Shown one piece after another: positions 43,110-51,399 of a stretch of 64,000 bases of DNA (position 1 is the first letter of the stretch; every line of letters starts with the position of its first letter). The position numbers and the translations under genes are program-made. The DNA lies in the NCBI RefSeq assembly GCF_004168285.1, contig NZ_SEWF01000012.1:1-64000 (forward strand). The letters are read 5' to 3'. This DNA comes from Emticicia agri. GTDB taxonomy: Bacteria > Bacteroidota > Bacteroidia > Cytophagales > Spirosomataceae. The notes under the pieces are model-generated. The model saw only the letters and a list, made by a program, of their open reading frames with translations. It made no database searches and had not been told where the DNA came from.

Positions 43110-44972
43110 GTGAAAAAATCGTATCTTTTCAGCATGATTAAGTGGTCTATTATATTCTTACTGCTAACGCATTTCAGTTTCGGACAAAATCCAGACTACG
43201 AAAAATTTGATATTGACAAGTCTGCCAAAGACAGCATAATGTACACTAAACTGAAGGCCAAAATGGGCAAAACTAAAATTGGCCGACAGATATATGGTTT
43301 TTTGTTCAGAGATGTGTATAATTCCAACGTACTGAAAAATGAGATTAGTAAATTAGAGGCTAACCCGTTTGCCCAGTATGAAGGCAAGACCATCGGTAAA
43401 ATCATTATCAGGCAATTAGATATTTTCGGACCAAGTGTAAACGATACCACCCGCAGAGGCAATCGGTTCGAACGCTTTGCAAGCAAGAATTTCCATACCA
43501 ATACCCGTGAAAAAGTTATCCGTAAATCTTTTCTGTTATTCAAAGAATGGGATAAACTCAGTTCGCAAACCTTAAAAGATACCGAGCGCCTTCTGCGAGC
43601 CAACCCTATTATTCACGATGTGCGTATTTTAGTAAATGAACGAAAAGAAAGCCCCTGGATAGTGGACATAACCGTTATCATACAAGATGTTTGGTCTATT
43701 AACTTTGATGTAGGAGCCAGTAGCCTTAAAGACTTTAAAATAGGTATTGAAGACCGTAATTTTCAGGGTAACGGGCATTCGTTTCTTAATAAGGTAACGT
43801 GGCGGAAAGATGACCCTTATCAGGATTTTGGTGCCAGAAGCATCTACACCATTCCATACATTGGCAAAACTTTTATTACCGGACAAATCAGTGCTATTCA
43901 CGAACGGGATTTGACCCAGTTTTCTGTCAGGGCTTTTCGTCCTTTCCTTACGGTAGATACCAAAGATGCAGGAGCGGTTGAGTTGGGATATTATAAAATC
44001 AGAGAATACAAACGGCTCGACTTATTGGGTAAAGAACTGGTGTATCAGACAGGCTATTATTATTCAGACATCTGGTATGGGCATGCCTTTAAACTAAAGG
44101 GCGCACGTGCCAGCCAGCGGTTGGTAGTGGCAGGTCGCCGCACAAGTTACGAATATGGCACCCGACCAGAGGTAAGGCCTGATACCAACAAAATTTACTG
44201 GAACCGCACTACCATTCTGGGGAGTGTGGGCTATTCAACCCGTTATTACAAACGAGATATTCTTATCTACGGCTTTGGACGTACGGAAGACGTGCCCACA
44301 GGTAGTTTAATATCATTTACATTTGGCCGAGAACAAACAGAGTTTGGGGCAAGAAATTATGCAGGGTTACAATATGCCAATGGAACTTATCTGAATAATG
44401 ATAAAGGCTATCTGTATTATTTGGCCAGTGCAGGCACTTATCTGAAAAAGAAAGAAGCCCAACAAGGAATTTTAAGTCTGCAAAGTTTTTATTTCAGTCC
44501 GCTCATGAAATTAGGCAATGCGCAGACCCGTAACTTTATTAATCTGGGCTTTACTTACGGCATCAACCGCGACCCTGTTGACTACCTGAACATAAGTGGG
44601 TCAGACGGTATTGTGGGGGTTAATAATAGCTCGCTCATTGGCGACAAACGCTTAACCTTAGGTTTTGAATCGGTTTTGTTTTCTAAGAAAAGCCTCGTTG
44701 GGTTTCGTATTGCTTATTTTACTTTTGCTAATTTCGGGCTTGTTAGTTTGCGGAGTGTACCGCTTTTTAACAGTACACTTTATCAGGGATACGGCATCGG
44801 TTTAAGAATCAGAAACGAGAATCTTACCTTTAAAACATTCCAGATACGGATAGGCTACTATCCGAATCTTCCTAATACCAATTCTCTTTTCCGGTTTGGC
44901 TTTGATAGTATTCAACCCCTACGCTTGCGTGATTTTGATATTTCTGCGCCTACTATTATTCCGCTCCGGTAA
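43110..44972 (+). CDS. Outer-membrane beta-barrel protein with POTRA-like domain
   Basis: A signal peptide (KKSYLFSMIKWSIIFLLLTH, then FSFGQ) precedes about 100 soluble residues with helices, a POTRA-like beta-alpha segment (GKTIGKIIIRQLDIFG ... LLRANPIIHDVRILVNE), and from about 200 a long run of alternating beta strands (GHSFLNKVTWRKDD, FGARSIYTIPYIGKTF, ... FGLVSLRSVPLFNSTLYQGYG) ending close to a final aromatic strand. This is the architecture of BamA/TamA-related or Omp85-like proteins, but the exact family is not certain. The GTG at 43110 gives the KKSYLF start; an ATG 24 bp on is an alternative. A -7 box TACTTTTG at 43061-43068 precedes it. At 620 residues it is a typical size. Confidence 0.72.
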   Translation: MKKSYLFSMIKWSIIFLLLTHFSFGQNPDYEKFDIDKSAKDSIMYTKLKAKMGKTKIGRQIYGFLFRDVYNSNVLKNEISKLEANPFAQYEGKTIGKIIIRQLDIFGPSVNDTTRRGNRFERFASKNFHTNTREKVIRKSFLLFKEWDKLSSQTLKDTERLLRANPIIHDVRILVNERKESPWIVDITVIIQDVWSINFDVGASSLKDFKIGIEDRNFQGNGHSFLNKVTWRKDDPYQDFGARSIYTIPYIGKTFITGQISAIHERDLTQFSVRAFRPFLTVDTKDAGAVELGYYKIREYKRLDLLGKELVYQTGYYYSDIWYGHAFKLKGARASQRLVVAGRRTSYEYGTRPEVRPDTNKIYWNRTTILGSVGYSTRYYKRDILIYGFGRTEDVPTGSLISFTFGREQTEFGARNYAGLQYANGTYLNNDKGYLYYLASAGTYLKKKEAQQGILSLQSFYFSPLMKLGNAQTRNFINLGFTYGINRDPVDYLNISGSDGIVGVNNSSLIGDKRLTLGFESVLFSKKSLVGFRIAYFTFANFGLVSLRSVPLFNSTLYQGYGIGLRIRNENLTFKTFQIRIGYYPNLPNTNSLFRFGFDSIQPLRLRDFDISAPTIIPLR

Positions 44973-45022
44973 TTTTTTTTCAATCATTGGAACTATCTTT
45001 CATTGACACTTGTATTATATGT

Positions 45023-45041
45023 ACTAACATATATTGTTAGT
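45023..45041. promoter_or_regulatory. Likely MarR operator, ACTAACA-TATAT-TGTTAGT
   Basis: A perfect 7 bp inverted repeat with a 5 bp A/T centre lies 33 bp before the MarR start. Its size and position fit autoregulation by the MarR protein, but the site is inferred, not known. Confidence 0.6.
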
Positions 45042-45074
45042 GTATAATAAACCTCATTAGTTATTTACGAAAAT

Positions 45075-45533
45075 ATGTCGATTGAAAAAGACATAAAACA
45101 ACAAAAACCCTTTAAGAGTCCTTATCAGAAATTGGTAGTAAACATACTTTTTACCAATAACTGGATGAACAGCGACCACATGAATATTCTGAAACCGTTT
45201 GATTTGACGGCACAGCAATACAATGTGTTGCGTATCTTAAGAGGGCAATATCCCAATCCGATTACGGTGAACGGAATCATCGAGCGGATGTTGGATAAGA
45301 TGTCAAATGCGTCTCGTCTTGTTGACAAATTATTAACCAAGGATTTGGCTTCGAGATGCGATAACAAAGATGACAGACGGGCATGCGATGTAAGAATTAC
45401 GCAGAAGGGGCTGGATGTGCTGAAAGAAATTGATGTATTACAGGAAAACTGGGAAACATCTTTTTCTAACCTGACACCCGAAGAAGCAGAGAGTTTAAGC
45501 AACCTGCTTGACAAGCTCCGAGGCAGTAATTAA
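45075..45533 (+). CDS. MarR-family transcriptional regulator
   Basis: This 152-residue winged-helix protein has the MarR fold: an N-terminal dimerisation helix, DLTAQQYNVLRILRGQ, the recognition helix region ASRLVDKLLTKDLASR, and the wing CDNKDDRRACDVRITQKG. The residues after the wing are a C-terminal dimerisation helix. MarR plus a YceI gene is a recurring pair in Bacteroidota, and the next gene is YceI, 111 bp away. Members usually respond to small phenolic or thiol-reactive compounds. The upstream dyad at 45023-45041 is a likely operator. Confidence 0.91.
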   Translation: MSIEKDIKQQKPFKSPYQKLVVNILFTNNWMNSDHMNILKPFDLTAQQYNVLRILRGQYPNPITVNGIIERMLDKMSNASRLVDKLLTKDLASRCDNKDDRRACDVRITQKGLDVLKEIDVLQENWETSFSNLTPEEAESLSNLLDKLRGSN

Positions 45534-45644
45534 TGGATTTTTCCAGATTAGGTTAGGTAGGTTTTAATAATCTATGTAATCTATTGACTATAAAGAGTTT
45601 TTTTTATTTTAGTTATTAATGCGTAAACCAAATTATCAAAACCA

Positions 45645-46265
45645 ATGAAAATTTTTAAAAGTTTATTTACAGTAGCAATCGCAGGATTAGTAAGTGTTTC
45701 AGCAATGGCTGATAATGGCAAAAAGGCTCCACAAAGTTTAAAAGTTGATACCAAAGCAAGTACTTTCAACTGGCTTGGTAAAAAAATTACAGGTGAGCAT
45801 AATGGTACAATTGATATTAAAACCGGAAATCTGATTGTAGAGGGAGATAAATTGACAGGTGGTGATTTTGTGATTGATATTAACAGTATCAAGGTATTAG
45901 ATGTGAAAGATGAAGGATACAATGCCAAATTAGTTGGTCACCTGAAAGCACCGGATTTCTTTGATGCAGCCAAATACCCGACAGCTACATTCAAAATTAC
46001 CAAAGCTACGCCTAAAGGCGGTACCAATTATGACATTGCGGGTAATCTTACCATCAATGGCGTAACGCAACCTATTTCGTTCCCTGCCACTGTCAACATC
46101 AATAAAAACGGTTCGGCAAGTGCAACGGCCAAATTTGAAGTTGACCGCACCAAATTCGGCAGCAAATATGCGTCTAAATCATTTTTTGATACCATTGGCG
46201 ACAAAGCCATTTATGACAACTTTACAGTAGAAGTTAAATTGGCTGCTGGTAAAACCGGAGTTTAA
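45645..46265 (+). CDS. YceI-family lipid-binding protein
   Basis: A signal peptide (KIFKSLFTVAIAGLVSVSAMA) gives a periplasmic protein of about 185 residues. The YceI lipocalin-like barrel is seen in TKASTFNWLGKKITGEHNGT, NLIVEGDKLTGGDFVIDINS, GHLKAPDFFDAAKYPTATFK and the C-terminal FTVEVKLAAGK. Members bind polyisoprenoid or other long lipids, and in Bacteroidota expression usually follows a MarR regulator placed next to it, as here. Length is standard. A terminator follows the gene at 46298-46334. Confidence 0.92.
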   Translation: MKIFKSLFTVAIAGLVSVSAMADNGKKAPQSLKVDTKASTFNWLGKKITGEHNGTIDIKTGNLIVEGDKLTGGDFVIDINSIKVLDVKDEGYNAKLVGHLKAPDFFDAAKYPTATFKITKATPKGGTNYDIAGNLTINGVTQPISFPATVNINKNGSASATAKFEVDRTKFGSKYASKSFFDTIGDKAIYDNFTVEVKLAAGKTGV

Positions 46266-46297
46266 GCTACCGTAAATTATACAAATAGCCTTTTTCT

Positions 46298-46334
46298 AAA
46301 AAGCCGCAGATGAATATTTCATCTGTGGCTTTTT
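46298..46334. terminator. Terminator after the YceI gene (bidirectional)
   Basis: AAAAAGCCGCAGATGAA (46298-46314) and TTCATCTGTGGCTTTTT (46318-46334) pair over 17 bp with one mismatch around a 3-nt loop. The flanking A and T runs let it work on both strands. It stops the MarR/YceI transcript before the SDR gene. Confidence 0.9.
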
Positions 46335-46418
46335 TATTTTAGCTTTACGCCCATGATTTCAAGCAAAATTTTCTTGAAATCGTCCAAATTATCTTCAACA
46401 ATTAAAACAAAATCGATA

Positions 46419-47321
46419 ATGGCCTATAATGAACCGATGCTAAGAGCAGGTGCTTTAGAAGGAAAAACCTTTGTGGTAACAGGGGGTGGAACCGGACTTG
46501 GCAAATCAATGACCAAATATTTTCTTGAATTAGGTGCAAATGTGGTAATTACCAGTAGAAAATTACAGGTATTGGAAGAAACCGCCCATGAACTCACGCA
46601 GGAAACAGGTGGCAAAATAGTACCCATTGCCTGCGATGTGAGGGATTATGGCGCCATTGAAGCCATGAAAGACAAAACTATTGCCGAATTTGGCAAAGTT
46701 GATGGCTTGCTGAACAATGCCGCAGGGAACTTCATCTCCCCTACCGAACGCCTCTCGCATCGTGCTATTGATACAGTGGTTGATATTGTATTAAAAGGCA
46801 GTTATTACTGTACCTTGGCTTTTGGTAAACACTGGATTGAGCAAAAACAGAAAGCTACTGTACTGAGCATTGTAACTACCTACTCATGGACAGGTTCTGC
46901 ATTTGTGGTACCTTCAGCAATGGCTAAATCGGGGGTTTTGGCTATGACACGTAGCCTGGCTGTTGAATGGGCAAAATATGGTATCCGTTTCAATGCCATT
47001 GCGCCGGGGCCATTCCCGACTAAAGGTGCGTGGGATAGGTTATTTCCGGTTGATGCCTTCCCAGAACACTTGCGAGAGCGATTCTCTGAATTTGGCAATG
47101 TCCCCTTGAAACGGGTAGGTGAACATCAGGAATTAGCCAATTTAGCCGCTTATCTGCTATCAGATTTTTCTTCTTATATCAATGGTGAGGTGGTTACCAT
47201 TGATGGTGGCGAATGGCTGAATGGTGCCGGAGAGTTTAATCATCTGAATGCTATTCCCAATGAAATGTGGGATGTGATACAGGCAGTTATCAAGAGCAAT
47301 ACCAAAGCCAAAAAGGAATAA
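46419..47321 (+). CDS. SDR oxidoreductase resembling 2,4-dienoyl-CoA reductase
   Basis: The start ATG 46419 (AYNEPMLRAGALEGKTFVVT) is 22 codons inside the longest frame; the earlier codons are AT-rich and unlike the family. TGGGTGLGKSMTKYFLELGA binds the cofactor, LLNNAAGNFISPTERLS and VPSAMAKSGVLAMTRSLA follow, and APGPFPTKGAWDRLFP comes later. The classical Tyr-x-x-x-Lys is replaced by AMAK, as in DECR-type 2,4-dienoyl-CoA reductases, to which the NNAAGNFxSPTERL text is also closest. A role in degrading unsaturated fatty acyl-CoA is therefore likely but inferred. At 300 residues it is a normal length. Confidence 0.85.
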   Translation: MAYNEPMLRAGALEGKTFVVTGGGTGLGKSMTKYFLELGANVVITSRKLQVLEETAHELTQETGGKIVPIACDVRDYGAIEAMKDKTIAEFGKVDGLLNNAAGNFISPTERLSHRAIDTVVDIVLKGSYYCTLAFGKHWIEQKQKATVLSIVTTYSWTGSAFVVPSAMAKSGVLAMTRSLAVEWAKYGIRFNAIAPGPFPTKGAWDRLFPVDAFPEHLRERFSEFGNVPLKRVGEHQELANLAAYLLSDFSSYINGEVVTIDGGEWLNGAGEFNHLNAIPNEMWDVIQAVIKSNTKAKKE

Positions 47322-47339
47322 TCAGCAAACTATCCTCCT

Positions 47340-47777
47340 TTGAAAAACTCCTTTATTTTCTGGCAACGATGGCTTTTTTACAGCAGTCTGCTTATTGCAT
47401 TAATGGGAATTTTGTTTGCTTCGAAGACCGATTTGCCGTTTTTTAAGTATTATGACCACGCCATCGCCAGAATTTTCTGGCAGACAAACGTGATTCCTGC
47501 CAATGTGAAAGATTTCCGGCAATTTGTGGCGGGGCCTTTAGGTGGCTCTATTGCCTGTTGCTATTTATTACTCGCCTATATGGCCTGGTACCCGTTTCAG
47601 CGGAAAGAAAAATGGGCAAGAAATGCCATTATAGTGGCTTTTACAGTCTGGTGTATCATTGACTCTTATATCTGTTTTATGTTTGAGGTTTATTTTCAGA
47701 TTTATGTCATTAATGCCTTATCAGTTTTGCAAAAAGCCTTACCCATTATTTTCACATGGAAAGCATTTAAAGACTGA
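47340..47777 (+). CDS. Four-helix membrane protein of unknown function
   Basis: The product of 145 residues has four hydrophobic segments (LFYSSLLIALMGILFA, LGGSIACCYLLLAYMAWY, ARNAIIVAFTVWCIIDSYIC and QIYVINALSVLQKALPIIFT). It has no recognisable domain and resembles small Bacteroidota membrane proteins annotated as hypothetical. The TTG at 47340 is the likely start (KNSFIFWQRWLFYS); the first ATG, 21 codons on, would cut into the first helix. It follows the SDR stop by 18 bp and is likely co-transcribed. Confidence in function is nil, in the gene moderate. Confidence 0.68.
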   Translation: MKNSFIFWQRWLFYSSLLIALMGILFASKTDLPFFKYYDHAIARIFWQTNVIPANVKDFRQFVAGPLGGSIACCYLLLAYMAWYPFQRKEKWARNAIIVAFTVWCIIDSYICFMFEVYFQIYVINALSVLQKALPIIFTWKAFKD

Positions 47778-47935
47778 ATCGTCCATAAATCTCTACTTAT
47801 ACGTGCGGAGATTCTGCCCCAAATGGTTTAAAAAAGGGTTTCAGGCATGTATTTTTCGATATAGGAATAGTTTTTTTAGTAGTTATAGTAACAGAGTTAA
47901 TTACTCAGATATGTTGAAATTAACAGATTAAAACT

Positions 47936-48100
47936 ATGGGAATAGTACAGAATAGGCAGAGAGACATTAAGAATGTATATCAGCCGGATAGTAAAAATAA
48001 AGCCGCCAGAGATACCTCTTCGGGTAACAGAGATGAGCGGCCTGATTCGAGAGATATAAAAGATGAGGTTGAAAAACCAAAATCAACCGATAATGATTAA
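47936..48100 (+). CDS. Short, highly charged hypothetical protein (54 aa)
   Basis: The frame is ATG at 47936 to TAA 48098-48100 and reads GIVQNRQRDIKNVYQPDSKN, then KAARDTSSGNRDERPDSRDI, ending VEKPKSTDND. It is almost entirely polar and likely disordered. Its support is a strong terminator with the correct orientation 32 bp after the stop, and a neighbouring gene-free region that would otherwise be unexplained. No family is recognised, and it may still be spurious. Confidence 0.55.
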   Translation: MGIVQNRQRDIKNVYQPDSKNKAARDTSSGNRDERPDSRDIKDEVEKPKSTDND

Positions 48101-48132
48101 ACATCGAAAGATGGATAAAGATTTCTTCTATT

Positions 48133-48181
48133 TGTGATGGAACACCACTTCTTCTCATTCGTGTGTTTCATCACATTTTTT
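48133..48181 (+). terminator. Intrinsic terminator following the small charged gene
   Basis: TGTGATGGAACAC (48133-48145) and GTGTTTCATCACA (48163-48175) pair over 13 bp with one G-U in the plus RNA, with a 17-nt loop and six T after it. No longer gene ends nearby, which supports the 54-residue gene. Confidence 0.8.
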
Positions 48182-48343
48182 GTTTATTCTTTCCTTTCGC
48201 TCATAATTCTCCGCTTTCTTCAAAAGATTATCCCATCGATTTCGTTATAGAAAGGCCTCTATAAGGCTGATTTTATTTTTAACCAGGCACTCTCATTCTT
48301 CCAAAAAAGAACTTTTACAGGGTCTGTAATCCAATAAATTTAA

Positions 48344-48351
48344 TAACTTTG
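48344..48351 (+). promoter_or_regulatory. -7 promoter element for the lipoprotein hydrolase
   Basis: TAACTTTG matches TAnnTTTG 21 nt before the start ATG 48373. The -33 position has TCTG at 48323-48326 with a 17 bp spacer, a weak match. Confidence 0.42.
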
Positions 48352-48372
48352 TCATTACAATCACCGAACACT

Positions 48373-49563
48373 ATGAAAATCAAATTTTTCAGGTATTTTC
48401 TTGTATCAATTACCCTAACAGTATTTGTATGGTCGTGCGATAAAGCACCTACAGAACCAATTCCACAACCTGTTGTCTTAGTAAAAGCCACTTTGGTACA
48501 CGAATATACCAAAGAACAGCTATTAGCTTCACTTGGCTCACAGGCATCCGACTTCGCTTTATTTATACGTGGCGGTGTGAAACAATATAAAATCATTTAT
48601 AAAACCAAAAACACCGATGGTACCGAAATTCAGGCTTCGGGTGCACTGGTAATTCCGTCAATTCCTAATCTTACCACCCCCCTGCCATTAGCCAGTTATC
48701 AGCACGGCACCATTTTTTCAGATAGTGAGGCTCCATCTTATTTCAATGCTAATGGCGAAGGCACGCTTGCTTCAGTACTGGCAACCCTTGGTTATATAGT
48801 CTCAGCACCTGACTATATCGGTTATGGCAATACCAACAACCTGCCGCATACCTACGAACACCGCGAGGGTTTAGCCACTGCCAGTTTAGATATGCTGCGA
48901 GCCGTAAAAGAGTTTATTATACAAGAGAATGTCAGTTGGAATAAAAATGTGTATCTAGGTGGTTATTCTGAGGGCGGTTTTGCTACCTTAGCCCTACAAA
49001 AGAAAATAGAAGAAGAAGCCCCAACCGAATTTACGCTGAAAGCCTCCAGTTGTGGTGCAGGCGCCTATAACAAAACCCTGAGTTTTAAAACCATTGCCAG
49101 CGAGGGTTCATCAGGCGACCCTACCCACAATGCTTCTTATATCTGGGTAATACTTACTTATGATAGGGCTTATAAACTCAATCGAGATATGACAAGCTAT
49201 TTTAAAGAACCTTACGCAAGTCAGATTCAGAAAGACAAACAGAATGTAAGAATACAGGGCAGCTTCAATACCCTTATTTCAGATGCCATTAAACAAAGCT
49301 TGGCTAATGACTCAGATGCTGCATTGACTAATGCGGTAAAAGATAACGATATTTTTGACTGGAAACCCAAAACGCCTACCATGCTGACTCACGGTACGGC
49401 AGATACCTATGTACCGTCTTTCAATACGCAAACAGCTTATGATGCGATGGCAAAACGAGGTGCTACCAATGTAAGACTGAATCTTGTAACCAATGGCACG
49501 CACGGTTCTACTATTCAAAGATATTTATTAGATACCATTTCTTTTTTTGCTACCAATCAATAA
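48373..49563 (+). CDS. Alpha/beta hydrolase lipoprotein (prolyl-oligopeptidase-like)
   Basis: The start ATG 48373 (KIKFFRYFLVSITLTVFVWS) leads to a lipobox-like VWSC, suggesting lipid anchoring; the longest frame uses a TTG 24 bp earlier that does not help. The fold is seen in LPLASYQHGTIFSDSEAP, YIVSAPDYIGYGNTN, the nucleophile elbow GGYSEGGFATLALQ, and the catalytic Asp and His in LTHGTADTYVPSFN and GTHGSTIQ. Substrate is unknown; such surface lipoprotein hydrolases process esters or peptides outside the cell. 396 residues. Confidence 0.83.
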   Translation: MKIKFFRYFLVSITLTVFVWSCDKAPTEPIPQPVVLVKATLVHEYTKEQLLASLGSQASDFALFIRGGVKQYKIIYKTKNTDGTEIQASGALVIPSIPNLTTPLPLASYQHGTIFSDSEAPSYFNANGEGTLASVLATLGYIVSAPDYIGYGNTNNLPHTYEHREGLATASLDMLRAVKEFIIQENVSWNKNVYLGGYSEGGFATLALQKKIEEEAPTEFTLKASSCGAGAYNKTLSFKTIASEGSSGDPTHNASYIWVILTYDRAYKLNRDMTSYFKEPYASQIQKDKQNVRIQGSFNTLISDAIKQSLANDSDAALTNAVKDNDIFDWKPKTPTMLTHGTADTYVPSFNTQTAYDAMAKRGATNVRLNLVTNGTHGSTIQRYLLDTISFFATNQ

Positions 49564-49598
49564 TTCATATTTAAACATCAATTAAACCGTTTCCTGAC

Positions 49599-49916
49599 AT
49601 GGCTAACTTAAAAAAAGGACTTGTTCACACCGTATTTTTCTGGTTAAAAGATAAAAACAACGAAGCCGACCATAAGGCATTGCACGAAGGTTTGTTGGAG
49701 CTATCAAAGATTGATTTGATTCAGACAGCTTATGTAGGTACGCCTGCTAATACCAACCGTGCCGTTATTGATTTTACCTATCAGTTTTCTATCACTTTTA
49801 TTTTTGATACGCCCGAACAACAAGCCGATTATCAGACACACCCCGACCATCTCGCTTTTGTAGCTAAATGCTCACATTTGTGGGAAAGAGTTCAGGTTTA
49901 TGATGCTGAAAGCTAA
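49599..49916 (+). CDS. Dabb-family protein (stress-responsive A/B barrel)
   Basis: At 105 residues it has the dimeric alpha/beta barrel pattern: KKGLVHTVFFWLKDKNNEAD, the middle LIQTAYVGTPANT, ITFIFDTPEQQADYQTHP, and HLWERVQVYDAES. Bacteroidota members have unassigned roles, and plant relatives respond to salt stress. It has no signal peptide. The gene overlaps in time with a following propeller gene (61 bp apart) on the same strand. Confidence 0.88.
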   Translation: MANLKKGLVHTVFFWLKDKNNEADHKALHEGLLELSKIDLIQTAYVGTPANTNRAVIDFTYQFSITFIFDTPEQQADYQTHPDHLAFVAKCSHLWERVQVYDAES

Positions 49917-49977
49917 GAAACGGTTTTTAACAAACTGCTTTTCAGACATTCGCATTTTAAACCAGGTTATACTAAAC

Positions 49978-51246
49978 ATGAAAAAATTCTTCGTCCCACT
50001 ATTTTTATTCGTTAGTATTACTTCTTTTTCACAGAATTTATCCTTTGAAGCCAAAGGAATTATTGCTATTTCTGATGCCGATATGGCGGCATCTGCCTTT
50101 GCAGATGGAAAACTATACAAAGAAAAAGGAGCCAAAGACGCTTTTACTACCATCAAACTGCCTTTAGAGAAGTCGTATGATGAAGTAAAAAGTGCGATTG
50201 TATCCAATTCGGCAGCCAATCATACCAAGGCTATGGTGGTTTCAAATACACATCATCTGGCTTATGTAGTTGATACCAGAGGCATGGTGGCTGACAATGT
50301 ATCTGAACTGACCAACCTCAACAGAGAACTACCCGCAGGCGGATTTATAACAGTAGTAGATATAGCCGATATAGCGCACCCGAAAGTATTGTATAAGTTT
50401 CCGACAGGCAAAAACCCTATCGGCATAGACATAAGCCCGAAAGGAGAATACCTCGTGCTTTGTACAGAAGAAGAAGGCAAAGAATTACAGGTACTGGAAT
50501 TAGACCCGGCAGGCAAGCCCATCCGCATTATTCACCGTCCGCAGAATTTACCGGCCGGAAAAATTTCAGACGTAAGCTGGCACCCTAACGATAATTTCAT
50601 TGCCTTTACCTTTGATGAAACCAAAGAAGTAGGATTATTGAAAACCACCCGTGACGGACCAACAAACAAAATTATCAGATTGGAATTGCAAGGCAAGCCT
50701 GTAAAAATAGGCACCTCGCCGGGGGCAGGTCAGTTTACACCTGATGGTAAATTTTATATAATCCCTGATTTAAAACAGGGAGAAGAAGGAACCGACGGCG
50801 AAATATTTGTGATAAAGTTTAACCTTGATGGCGCTTCAGACCATTCGCCATTAAGCAGAATTAAAGTAGGACAGAATCCTGAAGGATTTGCCATAAGTCC
50901 TGATGGTAGCCTGATTGTAGTAGCCAATATCAAAAAGACTTACTACGCCTGGGAAAGTGCCGACCTGACCCGAAAGGCGTCTTTAAGCCTGCTCAGACTG
51001 ACACCTGATGGCAGCCTTTTACCTCATGGCGAATATGAATTTGAAGGGATTCTTCCTAAAAGCCTTTCTTTCGACCAGAGCGGTAAAAATCTGGCGGTAT
51101 CTGTGTATGATTACTTTAGTTATGGCAAACACTTCGGTGGCGTTGAATTCTGGAAAGTAACACAGGGTGATAAACCCAGTTTACAAAAACAGGACTTTAA
51201 ACTATTCCTGCCAAGAGGCTGCCATTCAATCAGAGTGATTAAGTGA
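49978..51246 (+). CDS. Exported beta-propeller protein (lactonase/WD-like)
   Basis: The start ATG 49978 gives a signal peptide (KKFFVPLFLFVSITSFSQN). The remaining 400 residues have a repeated pattern of strands as in YVTN or lactonase-like propellers: THHLAYVVDTRG, NPIGIDISPKGEYLVLCTEE, AGQFTPDGKFYIIPDL, NPEGFAISPDGSLIVVANI, and PKSLSFDQSGKNLAVSVYD. The ligand or substrate is unknown. The longest frame starts 26 codons earlier with no signal. A palindromic element begins at its stop codon. Confidence 0.8.
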   Translation: MKKFFVPLFLFVSITSFSQNLSFEAKGIIAISDADMAASAFADGKLYKEKGAKDAFTTIKLPLEKSYDEVKSAIVSNSAANHTKAMVVSNTHHLAYVVDTRGMVADNVSELTNLNRELPAGGFITVVDIADIAHPKVLYKFPTGKNPIGIDISPKGEYLVLCTEEEGKELQVLELDPAGKPIRIIHRPQNLPAGKISDVSWHPNDNFIAFTFDETKEVGLLKTTRDGPTNKIIRLELQGKPVKIGTSPGAGQFTPDGKFYIIPDLKQGEEGTDGEIFVIKFNLDGASDHSPLSRIKVGQNPEGFAISPDGSLIVVANIKKTYYAWESADLTRKASLSLLRLTPDGSLLPHGEYEFEGILPKSLSFDQSGKNLAVSVYDYFSYGKHFGGVEFWKVTQGDKPSLQKQDFKLFLPRGCHSIRVIK

Positions 51247-51345
51247 TTTAGTGAATGAGCGATTGAGTGATTAAAATTGATTGTTACAATACAGTTAACT
51301 CTCTTTTCATTAGCATAATTTTTTAATCACTCATTCACTAAATCA
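51245..51345. repeat. Imperfect inverted repeat of heptameric type (GTGAATGAG)
   Basis: Left 51245-51276 (GATTTAGTGAATGAGCGATT, then GAGTGATTAAAA) and right 51321-51345 read on the minus strand are GATTTAGTGAATGAGTGATT, then AAAAA. They agree except for an 8 bp CGATTGAG insertion in the left. The 44 bp centre is AT-rich. It follows the propeller gene's stop and may be a mobile hairpin or a terminator. Confidence 0.6.
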
Positions 51346-51399
51346 ATCAATTACTAATTCTCCTATTCAACCCCTATCATATTCAACTCAAATTAACTT

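Noticed and set aside
47967-48158. A 63-codon minus-strand frame opposite the small charged gene
   Set aside because: It runs through the plus-strand terminator hairpin and has no family or start context.
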